This document shows positions 5,504 through 10,916 of a stretch of DNA of 10,916 nucleotides, piece after piece. The notes below the pieces were generated by a model that saw only the letters and a list, made by a program, of their open reading frames with translations, searched no databases and was not told the DNA's origin. Source of the stretch: Oscillospiraceae bacterium (lineage in GTDB: Bacteria > Bacillota > Clostridia > Oscillospirales > Acutalibacteraceae); the NCBI GenBank assembly GCA_031273775.1, contig JAISRF010000016.1, positions 1 through 10,916 of the forward strand, given 5' to 3'. The first letter of the stretch is position 1; each line of letters opens with the position of its first letter. Position numbers and translations under genes: made by a program.

Positions 5504-6772
5504 CTAACTTTCAGTAAATAAGTTGTTGGTTTGTCGCATAAACAATTGATTTTTATTGTTTAAATACATATATGCGCCGCCGGAATGGTTTCGGGGTAAA
5601 ATCATACTCGCAAAGCCACCCTTTTTCCCGTCGAATTTGATCAAATCCCCGTTTCCACGATTGTAAAAATACAAACAGGCGCTTATTTCTCCGCCGGAAG
5701 GTATTAATACTTGGTAAGATGTTGGAACATTTTCATATAAAATCCCCGGAATTTTTATTTCTTTCAATTCGTTTCTTTCCAATTCATATATTATTTTGCG
5801 CTGATTGGCAGTGCTGATTATGAAATAATTGCCGGTGACATATAAGTCCAATGCAAAATCGTGTTGTGATTCCGGCGCAATATCTCTGATATCCAAAAAT
5901 TCGGACAAGTCCACTTTGTATTCCTCAATAACACCACCGTTTTGATTGTAATTGACAATATTCATTGTATCGTCACCGTTGCGATCGCCTTCAAGTGTAT
6001 AAAAACTTTCAGATGTGGCGTAAATATGCGAAATAACGGTTCCGGAGTTTTCTTTCGCGCTCTTTTCCACTATTTTTTTGGATTTATAAGTCCTTAAATC
6101 CAGATTGTCTATCTCATAACGAATAAACCCATTTTTTCCCTTTATGATTTTCAATACCACAATGGCATTTTTCATGCCTTTTAAAAATGCAAATGACAAA
6201 TCGTCTTCGATTTTATAAATCGGCTCAACTGAACCGTCATTTGCGTTTATTTCATAAATCACATTTTCAGAACTGTTTCTTTTTAATAAAAAATAGACAT
6301 TCCCATTTATGAATAATGATTCGATTGGATATCCGGCGGCATCTTTAATCTCCCCGATTTTTTTCGTATCATTGATATATATATTTTTGCTGAATAAAAC
6401 AATATTCGGGTTGTATTCCTCTTCCACAAACTCTTCCGTATAATAATACACATCGTTATCAGCCACACACATGATTGTGGACGGCTCCGGCAAAGTTATT
6501 AATGCCACCGGAATTTCAGTCGCATCATCCGATACGTTCCCGGCGGAACATGAAGTCGACAGAAACATTAGAATTGATAGCGTTATTATCGCTCCGACAA
6601 CTAAACATTGGACGATTTGGCGACTATTTTGTCGTCTTGCTTTGCCGCAAAGTCTCGCCGAACCTTCGAGTTCGCCTGCGTTTTGCTTCGCACAAGCCGC
6701 CAAACGATCTCGCTGACTCATTCCAACATTTAGTCGGCGGAGCAATAAATAATCTGAATGTTTTTTATTCAT
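5504..6772 (-). CDS. membrane-anchored, beta-propeller-like exported protein
   Basis: A 422-residue protein I cannot name. A basic N-terminal tail (about 1-52) precedes one hydrophobic segment (about 53-73, IVQCLVVGAIITLSILMFLS). Cys75 in LSTSC resembles a lipobox, but the long tail before it is unusual for a lipoprotein. The remainder is extracytoplasmic and consists of repeating units of about 40-50 residues with a value-display-connector pattern (for example NDVYYYTEE, GNVYFLLKR, ESFYTLEG, GNYFIIST, NNKNQLFMRQ). This is typical of beta-propeller repeats such as DUF5050-like proteins. No catalytic motif is evident. The start is uncertain: ATG 6772 has GGGGAATT just before it, while ATG 6814 has AGGTG 7 bases upstream. 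The gene is AT-rich except for a GC-rich, hairpin-dense patch (6602-6720) that encodes the N-terminal tail. It is the last intact gene of the - strand island. Confidence 0.65.
   Translation of the reverse strand: MNKKHSDYLLLRRLNVGMSQRDRLAACAKQNAGELEGSARLCGKARRQNSRQIVQCLVVGAIITLSILMFLSTSCSAGNVSDDATEIPVALITLPEPSTIMCVADNDVYYYTEEFVEEEYNPNIVLFSKNIYINDTKKIGEIKDAAGYPIESLFINGNVYFLLKRNSSENVIYEINANDGSVEPIYKIEDDLSFAFLKGMKNAIVVLKIIKGKNGFIRYEIDNLDLRTYKSKKIVEKSAKENSGTVISHIYATSESFYTLEGDRNGDDTMNIVNYNQNGGVIEEYKVDLSEFLDIRDIAPESQHDFALDLYVTGNYFIISTANQRKIIYELERNELKEIKIPGILYENVPTSYQVLIPSGGEISACLYFYNRGNGDLIKFDGKKGGFASMILPRNHSGGAYMYLNNKNQLFMRQTNNLFTES
6621..6692. repeat. cluster of four small hairpins inside an AT-rich gene
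   Basis: Four short inverted repeats follow one another: CGAC (6621-6624) / GTCG (6631-6634), CTTTGC (6640-6645) / GCAAAG (6647-6652), CGAAC (6659-6663) / GTTCG (6670-6674), and TGCG (6677-6680) / CGCA (6689-6692). The patch is markedly more GC-rich than the gene around it and stays in frame with it. It looks like an inserted palindromic repeat unit, but no second copy occurs in this window. Confidence 0.4.
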
Positions 6773-6843
6773 AATTCCCCGTTCAACCACCTTGCCGACG
6801 AAAAAATTCCACATCGTTGTGCACCTATTTTCCAACGAATCTC

Positions 6844-6926
6844 AAATGCCAATCAATATGGCGATAGTCGGGAAAACGGTTGATTATCAAGGCTATTCCC
6901 GACTATCTAAATCGATATTGGCGTTT
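6844..6926. repeat. triple-nested inverted repeat
   Basis: Outer arms AAATGCCAAT (6844-6853) and ATTGGCGTTT (6917-6926) pair with one G-U. Middle arms GATAGTCGGGAA (6863-6874) and TTCCCGACTATC (6896-6907) are a perfect 12-bp match. At the centre TTGAT (6880-6884) and ATCAA (6886-6890) are palindromic. The structure fills the gap between the peptidase gene and the propeller-like gene. No T-tract follows on either strand, so it is not an ordinary terminator. A protein- or recombinase-binding site, or a processed RNA structure, are alternatives. Confidence 0.7.
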
Positions 6927-6934
6927 AAAAAGAT

Positions 6935-7744
6935 TTAATAGGCCCCTAATTCTTTTGCAAAATGATTATTTGTTGCATCATATACATTGCTCCATGAAAC
7001 ATAATACCAACCATCCGGATAACTTGAGGCATTACGATTTTTAATTTCAGGATCCGTAACACGTACAGATGAACTATCATATCCGTTTGCATTCATAAAA
7101 TGACCTGACGAACTTATAGAATACGGGAAGCCATAAGAAGTTGATACTTTCATTCGAAGTACCGGGGGCATATTTGCAGTAATTGAAGCTTTGATACATG
7201 ATGTTAAATAACTTAGACTTGGATTCGAATAAATATTATAATATACGCCGGTTTTATTGTTGACATAATTTCTGATTTGCGCCATATCGCTACCCGCAGT
7301 AGTTGTACCCATATCACTTGCAATGGTAGCTTGCGGATCGGATGAACCGTTAAAGTATGTAACCAATTGTTTTGCCGTAGCCGGACCGCACCAATAACTC
7401 TGTGTTTGAGTGGAAACCCAAACATTCAAAAATTTACTGGATGGAATAGAGGAAATCACTGAATTTAATCCACTGACGTTTTCAAGAGCTTTTATCTTTG
7501 CTTCCGTTGTCAATGTGCTTGTTTCAATAACTTGAATTAAATCACTTAGATCGTCATCTTCAATAGTTATTCCACTCACATCAATAGCACCTTCAGAGCG
7601 TTGACCGTTGTCTCCGGAAAAATTCTTTTCTATTGCGATTACATTATCATTTGATTCTTCTTCGATCGTTCCTGCGAATGAACCACTACTCATGCCAAAG
7701 ACTAAAACAAGCAACACCATAATTGGAAATAATTTTCTTTTCAT
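6935..7744 (-). CDS. secreted C39-like (papain-fold) cysteine peptidase
   Basis: A 269-residue exported protein. Residues 1-24 form a signal peptide (KRK, then a long leucine/valine core, cleavage after SFA). A linker of about 75 residues follows, then a C39_2-type peptidase domain (about 104-265). Catalytic candidates are Cys119 in QSYWCGPA with Gln115 for the oxyanion hole, His215 in SSGHFMNANGYD, and Asp231 in RVTDPE. No transporter or membrane domain is fused, so it differs from the ABC-type bacteriocin-processing C39 proteins; stand-alone secreted members have mostly unknown substrates. The ATG at 7744 is preferred over 7753 because AAAGGA (7759-7754) abuts the latter but lies 9 bases before the former. 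The gene is AT-rich, unlike the mobility core. Its targets are unknown; neighbouring surface proteins and the anti-sigma ectodomain are possibilities by context only. Confidence 0.8.
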   Translation of the reverse strand: MKRKLFPIMVLLVLVFGMSSGSFAGTIEEESNDNVIAIEKNFSGDNGQRSEGAIDVSGITIEDDDLSDLIQVIETSTLTTEAKIKALENVSGLNSVISSIPSSKFLNVWVSTQTQSYWCGPATAKQLVTYFNGSSDPQATIASDMGTTTAGSDMAQIRNYVNNKTGVYYNIYSNPSLSYLTSCIKASITANMPPVLRMKVSTSYGFPYSISSSGHFMNANGYDSSSVRVTDPEIKNRNASSYPDGWYYVSWSNVYDATNNHFAKELGAY

Positions 7745-7877
7745 TTTTTTCATTCCTTTACTGATGTTTTCGATATACCTGTAAACATCCCCATTTATCG
7801 GTAATAATTATTGTCAAAAACTTCTCTTTTGCGCTACAATCATACGCATCCCGCCCTTCCTTAATTACCCACAGAAC

Positions 7878-8321
7878 CTAAAAATAAACAGTTGCGGATT
7901 CAAAACTCGGGGCCTCGACCACGCTGCCGTTTTTGTAACAGGTCGTTGTACCCTTGAACCTGTAATAATAGCCGCTGCCGACGTTGTACCGGCTTTCAAA
8001 CAAAGCGTAGTTTGAAGAACCGACACTGACAGTCTGCTCCCAAGATACAAGGCTTGTCCACGTTGTCCCGACTTTCTTTTGGAGCGTGATGTTGAATTTC
8101 ACCGAATCGGCCTTGGTCTGCGATACGTTTACCATTACACCGCAGTACGCTTTCCCGCTTTCGAAAGTCAACGATGTCATAATGTTGTTGATGGCGACAA
8201 AGTAAGGCGTAAGTGCATCCGCGTTATCGGATGTGCCAAGCGGTTCGGCATAAGAAAACGATCCCATCGAAGCGATAAGGACCGCGGCGAGAAATAACGG
8301 ACAAATCTTTTTTCCGATCAT
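7878..8321 (-). CDS. small secreted protein, DUF6147-like
   Basis: A 147-residue exported protein. Residues 1-25 are a signal peptide (MIGKK, hydrophobic core, cleavage after FSYA). The mature part has the alternating pattern of a beta-sandwich, with segments such as FNITLQKKVGTTWTSLVSWE (the phrase 'QKK..GTTWTSLVSW') followed by a GSGYYYRFKGTTTCY strand. This resembles DUF6147 and related small exported proteins of Clostridia that have no known activity. Two cysteines (in AYCGV and TTCYK) could form a disulfide. The start is firm: a very strong AGGAGGTGAT lies about 8-9 bases before the ATG at 8321. That Shine-Dalgarno is one arm of an 8-bp inverted repeat, so translation may be controlled. 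The gene lies 77 bp after the anti-sigma gene and is probably part of the same regulon. Confidence 0.6.
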   Translation of the reverse strand: MIGKKICPLFLAAVLIASMGSFSYAEPLGTSDNADALTPYFVAINNIMTSLTFESGKAYCGVMVNVSQTKADSVKFNITLQKKVGTTWTSLVSWEQTVSVGSSNYALFESRYNVGSGYYYRFKGTTTCYKNGSVVEAPSFESATVYF

Positions 8322-8331
8322 AATAAAATCA

Positions 8332-8360
8332 CCTCCTGTATATATAACCCAAACAGGAGG
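8332..8360 (-). promoter_or_regulatory. hairpin covering the Shine-Dalgarno of the DUF6147-like gene
   Basis: In the - strand transcript CCTCCTGT (8360-8353) pairs perfectly with ACAGGAGG (8339-8332) across a 13-base loop. The downstream arm contains the whole AGGAGG ribosome binding site of the gene starting at 8321. When folded the RBS would be masked, which suggests thermosensor- or ligand-type translational control, or protection from readthrough of the upstream anti-sigma gene. Confidence 0.6.
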
Positions 8361-8361
8361 C

Positions 8362-8367
8362 GTTTCA
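8362..8367 (-). promoter_or_regulatory. possible ECF sigma -35 element (TGAAAC)
   Basis: On the - strand TGAAAC (8367-8362), within the octamer ATGAAACG, lies about 40 bases before the DUF6147-like ATG. TGAAAC is the typical -35 of several Bacillota ECF sigma factors, and an ECF-like sigma gene lies upstream in the same block. The expected -10 position (about 16-17 bases on) reads TATATA rather than a CGT-type motif, so support is partial. Confidence 0.3.
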
Positions 8368-8398
8368 TTTCACTTTTTTTGAAAAAAAATTAATTTTT

Positions 8399-9145
8399 TT
8401 AAGGATTTTTGTATTTCATGCTTTCGGCGACGGCGATCAGGGTTTCCAAGGTTTCCTTGTTCGCATTGATTGTGATACCTGTCCCGTCGCTGCTCAGGTA
8501 CAGCGAAAGACCATCGTCGGTTTCACTCCAAAACGCGACTTCCCCGTTCACGGTCGTCTTGCCGGAATCAATCCTCTCATTGTCAAGCATTGTATTGCCG
8601 CCGATCAATGTGACTTCATCTATTTTGATTTGGTTTCCCCCATTGTCATTGAAAGTGATTACAATAAATCTGTCGTAAAACTCCTCGCTTGCAAGCGCAT
8701 ACCCCTCCGGCAAATATTCGGGGAAGTAATGACCGCGCTGTTCCCCCGTTATGATTGCATCGGCACTGCCGTCAACCGGCGTAATCGTGTCATAGTTCTC
8801 GTTTTCCGTAAACAGAAAAGCAAAAACCCTGTTGATCATGGCCACTGCGGTGGTATCGAGCGCTGCGGAAACAACAAACAGCGCCGCAACCAATGCCGCC
8901 GCGCAAGCCGCGAAGCGTTTGGCAAGCCGAAGCCGCGCCGCCCGCGCCTCCGCCTTTTTTTCGCGCCCGATTTCCGCAAGCGCCTTTTGGAAGCCCCGTT
9001 CCGCATAATCGGGCAGGGTGATTTCTTCGGCGGCGGCCATGATTTCTTCGTCCTCCGCGATCTGCTCTTCCAAAAGCTTCAGCGCAAGGAGTTTCATCTT
9101 GGCGTTGTATTTTTCACGGGCGATCAGTTCTTCCGTACTCTTCAT
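8399..9145 (-). CDS. DUF4367-type transmembrane anti-sigma factor
   Basis: A 248-residue single-pass membrane protein. A cytosolic, helical, highly charged N-terminus (1-76) is the likely sigma-binding part. One membrane helix spans about 77-97 (RFAACAAALVAALFVVSAAL). The extracellular C-terminus (about 138-244) matches DUF4367, with YFPEYLPEGYALASEEFY at its start, then a hydrophobic beta-strand pattern and a final ETLETLIAVAESM helix. No zinc-binding HxxxCxxC motif is present, as usual for this subtype. The ATG at 9145-9143 overlaps the sigma stop as ATGA, and GGAGG lies a few bases upstream, so sigma and anti-sigma are translationally coupled. It presumably holds the sigma factor inactive until an extracellular signal is sensed. 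The signal is unknown. Confidence 0.85.
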   Translation of the reverse strand: MKSTEELIAREKYNAKMKLLALKLLEEQIAEDEEIMAAAEEITLPDYAERGFQKALAEIGREKKAEARAARLRLAKRFAACAAALVAALFVVSAALDTTAVAMINRVFAFLFTENENYDTITPVDGSADAIITGEQRGHYFPEYLPEGYALASEEFYDRFIVITFNDNGGNQIKIDEVTLIGGNTMLDNERIDSGKTTVNGEVAFWSETDDGLSLYLSSDGTGITINANKETLETLIAVAESMKYKNP

Positions 9146-9678
9146 TGTTCCTCCGCGCCGTCCCCGCCGCCTTTGCCTGTCTTTGCCAATTTCCCTGCCG
9201 CGCGGAACAGCTTCATGCCGACCTTTGCCGCGCTGATTCCGAGTATCCCGGCTATCTCCGTGTTTTTCATTTCGTATGCGTGTTTCATGACAAAAATGCG
9301 CTTTTCAATGTCATCCAACACATTCAGGGATGATTCCAGTTCTTCCGTCGCTTCCGCGTTTATGATCCGCATTTCAACCGATACGGATATATCCTCTATT
9401 ATATCTAACCCGTCCGTACCCCATTCCGTTTCATCCGGCCGCGAATTATTTTTTGAAAGAATGCGCAGGGCTTCGTTTACCGCAACGGTTCCCATATATC
9501 CCATTGCGCGCGGCCCGTCGTCCGCGCTGATTTTGCCGAGGTTTTTATACACGCGTATCCATGCTTCCTGCAAAGCGTCCTCAATGTCATGCGGTTCTTT
9601 CAGTACCGAAGAAACGCGGGAATACATATACCTGCGGTATTTTTCATATATTGAGATGAATCTGGCCGAATTGTTCAT
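9142..9678 (-). CDS. ECF-like RNA polymerase sigma factor
   Basis: A 178-residue sigma-70 family protein with regions 2 and 4 only. Region 2 covers about 8-50, with DIEDALQEAWIRVYKNL (31-47). A short variable linker follows. Region 4 (about 112-166) has the helix-turn-helix NTEIAGILGISAAKVGMKLF (139-158). It would direct RNA polymerase to a small regulon, probably including its own operon and the neighbouring exported proteins. The ATG at 9678 is chosen because GGAG lies 5 bases upstream; a TTG at 9693 is possible but has no RBS. It overlaps the anti-sigma gene by 4 bases (ATGA). A TGAAAC element lies about 75 bp upstream. The C-terminal tail is glycine-rich and variable. Confidence 0.87.
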   Translation of the reverse strand: MNNSARFISIYEKYRRYMYSRVSSVLKEPHDIEDALQEAWIRVYKNLGKISADDGPRAMGYMGTVAVNEALRILSKNNSRPDETEWGTDGLDIIEDISVSVEMRIINAEATEELESSLNVLDDIEKRIFVMKHAYEMKNTEIAGILGISAAKVGMKLFRAAGKLAKTGKGGGDGAEEQ

Positions 9679-9753
9679 ATCCGCTCCGTGCAAAGCAATC
9701 CGGATAAATCCGTAATATCATGCCCGGAGGATGTTCCGCAACAGATGTGTTCC

Positions 9754-9759
9754 GTTTCA
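9754..9759 (-). promoter_or_regulatory. possible ECF sigma -35 element upstream of the sigma gene
   Basis: TGAAAC (9759-9754), again within ATGAAACG, lies in the 109-bp gap between the XRE and sigma genes, on the strand of the sigma gene. This is where an autoregulatory ECF promoter would be expected. No clear -10 follows. TGTTCCG also occurs twice nearby (9732-9738 and 9748-9754), 16 bases apart, which could instead be a regulator site. Confidence 0.3.
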
Positions 9760-9787
9760 TATTCCGCGCAAACAAAACATCCTGATA

Positions 9788-10150
9788 TCACCGTTCCCGC
9801 TCCTCGACCCGCTTGGCCTCAAGCAGACCACTTATCGTGGATTCCAACACAACAAGGTCTTTTTCATCCAAGTCGTCAAGTGCGGCTTCGATTTGTCTGC
9901 GGCGGTCGGAGCTTCCGGAATTACTGTCCGGATAGAAAAACCGGTCCACGGAAACGTTGAAAAGAGTGACAAGTTCGTAGAATTTTTGGAAACTCGGATG
10001 CTGTCCTTTGTTTTCGACAGACATGATGTATCTTGGGTCGAGGTCTACAATTTTTGACACTTCGGAACGCGGCATACGCCTTGCTTCCCGCGCTGTCTTT
10101 ATGGCTTTTCCTATATTGGAAAAATCGTATTTTTTATTTGTTGTATCCAT
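9788..10150 (-). CDS. XRE-family transcriptional regulator
   Basis: A 120-residue DNA-binding protein. The Cro/CI-type helix-turn-helix domain spans about 13-72 (IGKAIKTAREARRMPRSE onward), with recognition-helix region LDPRYIMSVENKGQHPSFQK. The ENKGQHPSF signature and the FYPD segment after the domain recur in regulators carried by Tn1549-like and related conjugative elements. A short helical C-terminus (about 84-118) may dimerise. The ATG at 10150 is preferred; the frame is open to 10276, but those residues do not resemble the family and the upstream starts lack an RBS. The RBS at 10150 is weak (GTGGACAGC). It likely controls mobile-element genes or the adjoining sigma operon; which one is not shown by the sequence. 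Confidence 0.85.
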   Translation of the reverse strand: MDTTNKKYDFSNIGKAIKTAREARRMPRSEVSKIVDLDPRYIMSVENKGQHPSFQKFYELVTLFNVSVDRFFYPDSNSGSSDRRRQIEAALDDLDEKDLVVLESTISGLLEAKRVEERER

Positions 10151-10553
10151 GCTGTCCACTAATATATACCCCAATATCATTTTACATATCACACCCGGAA
10201 AAAGAAACGATATGAAATATCCATACGGTGTATTATTTAAAATCCTATCGATGCCGGTCTGCAACTCGCCAAGCACACTTTTAGATTCAAAAATGTCGAC
10301 ACCGGCCTTTGCTGCGCAAAGCCCTTATTCGGGCCGTCAAAACGTCGTAAACAGCCGGAACGTTATGCGACCATACTGCCTAACCTCATCTTGAATCGCA
10401 AAAACCCTTAATCCGTTCAACTCAACAGGCAAGGCCTTGAGAATGCTTGAAACAAGCATTTCCAAGGCTTTTTGTTTTGCTCGAAAACGCCAAAACTGCT
10501 CACAGACCAACGTCCGCAGGGATTTTTTTGGGGAATTGGACAAAACACCTTGA
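10151..10553. other. gene-free junction between xre and the virB4 remnant
   Basis: I find no credible gene in these ~400 bases. Short open frames on both strands lack ribosome binding sites and family resemblance. The stretch should hold the xre promoter (AT-rich sequence near 10151-10190 on the - strand), a + strand terminator-like hairpin (10434-10473), and the breakpoint where virB4 coding similarity starts, near 10554-10566. It may contain decayed sequence of another mobile element. Confidence 0.4.
10434..10473 (+). terminator. intrinsic terminator on the + strand
   Basis: GCCTTG (10434-10439) pairs with CAAGGC (10463-10468) and AATGCTTG (10442-10449) pairs with CAAGCATT (10453-10460) around an AAA loop. 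One 2x2 internal mismatch separates the stems. TTTTT (10469-10473) follows, then more T's. No + strand gene ends just upstream in this window, so it may have lost its gene or shield the conjugation genes from readthrough. Confidence 0.65.
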
Positions 10554-10808
10554 CAACACGAGTTTGAAAATTCCGACTTCATCTATATGCTCAATCAGGC
10601 GGCGGGCGACCGGCAGATTCTCGCGAAGCAGCTTGGCATATCGCCGCACCAACTGTCCTACGTCACACACTCGGGCGCCGGCGAGGGGCTTTTGTTCTAC
10701 GGCGACGTGATCATCCCGTTCCGGGATCATTTCCCGAAAGACACGGTTTTGTTCTCATTGCTCGATACGAGAATAAATTCCAAGGCGCAAAACAGCGAAA
10801 AACAGTAA
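10554..10808 (+). pseudogene. C-terminal remnant of a VirB4-type conjugation ATPase
   Basis: The frame opens after a TGA at 10551-10553 and runs to TAA 10806-10808. From ENSDFIYMLNQAAGD onward it matches the end of VirB4/TraE-like ATPases of Bacillota conjugative elements, including QLSYVTHSGAGEGLLFYGDV and IIPFRDHFPKDT. A normal VirB4 of this group is roughly 700-850 residues, so about nine tenths, including the Walker A and B motifs, is missing. An internal ATG (10587) has no RBS and could only yield a non-functional fragment. Similarity stops abruptly near 10554-10566, marking a deletion or insertion breakpoint. The recognition is strong; whether the rest of virB4 survives elsewhere cannot be seen. 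Confidence 0.8.
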
Positions 10809-10858
10809 AAACAAAGCCGGTCCCGCGCCGGGGCGCGCGCCGGTGAGGAGGGAACACA

Positions 10859-10916
10859 ATGGGCAAAACGTACAAAAAGGCCGCCGGGCCGCTCGTCCAA
10901 AACAGGCATGTGAGGG
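10859..10916 (+). CDS. start of a conjugation-module gene (partial)
   Basis: An ATG at 10859 with GAGGAGGG ending 6-7 bases upstream opens a frame (MGKTYKKAAGPLVQNRHVR) that runs off the right edge. It follows the virB4 remnant by 50 bp; that gap holds a small GC-rich hairpin (CGCGCC/GGCGCG near 10825-10838). In related elements a cell-wall hydrolase or other transfer gene follows virB4, but 19 residues are too few to assign a function. Confidence 0.55.
   Translation, partial: MGKTYKKAAGPLVQNRHVR

Noticed and set aside
7812..7817. Perfect TTGACA on the - strand ahead of the peptidase gene as a promoter
   Set aside because: No acceptable -10 box occurs 16-18 bases downstream (the sequence there is ATGGGG-like), so only half of a promoter is present.
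8630..9715. A 361-codon + strand frame opposite the sigma/anti-sigma genes
   Set aside because: It is antisense to two genes with clear domains and coupled ATGA overlap, and has no RBS or family match.
10337..10582. An 81-codon - strand frame in the virB4 junction region
   Set aside because: It lacks a convincing RBS, crosses the terminator hairpin and the virB4 breakpoint, and I could not link the translation to a family.

Overview
The window reads as part of a mobile genetic element from a Bacillota host, most likely a gut-type member of class Clostridia. The evidence is the families present: a TnpW-type small protein, a large serine recombinase with a DUF4368-like C-terminus, a DUF3847 protein, a MobA/MobL relaxase, a VirB4 tail, a DUF4367 anti-sigma factor and a DUF6147-like exported protein. 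Strong AGGAGG-type ribosome binding sites fit this. No species can be named. No rRNA, tRNA or CRISPR array was seen.

Left block (about 1-4814, + strand, GC-rich): this is the mobility core. A promoter at 179-206 leads into a strongly folded, probably non-coding leader (about 213-337) that ends in an intrinsic terminator. More structured, gene-free sequence follows up to tnpW (620-826). Then come the recombinase (917-2677), a strong terminator, a DUF3847 gene (2754-3122), a hairpin-dense intergenic region carrying an IncQ/MOBQ-like nic sequence (putative oriT, 3137-3171), and the relaxase gene (3333-4814).

Middle block (about 4904-10150, all on the - strand): next to the relaxase lies a frameshifted, 3'-truncated remnant of a MobC-like relaxosome gene (4904-5369). 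Beyond it is a cargo island. Read in its own direction from 10150 down to 5504, it encodes an XRE regulator, an ECF-like sigma factor and its overlapping DUF4367 anti-sigma factor, a DUF6147-like secreted protein, a secreted C39-like cysteine peptidase, and a membrane- or lipid-anchored protein that looks like a beta-propeller. The last two genes are visibly AT-rich, unlike the mobility core. The intergenic DNA holds a hairpin that would cover a Shine-Dalgarno sequence, a triple-nested inverted repeat, and an octamer (ATGAAACG) found ahead of both the sigma operon and the DUF6147-like gene.

Right edge (10554-10916, + strand): only the last ~85 codons of a VirB4-type conjugation ATPase remain, followed by the first codons of another gene with a strong RBS. 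The order suggests a conjugative element whose relaxase-to-virB4 interval was deleted or replaced by the cargo island. The element may therefore now be transferable only with help. The most distinctive parts are the structured leader, the compact oriT/relaxase leader, and the sigma/anti-sigma exported-protein island with its unusual intergenic inverted repeats.
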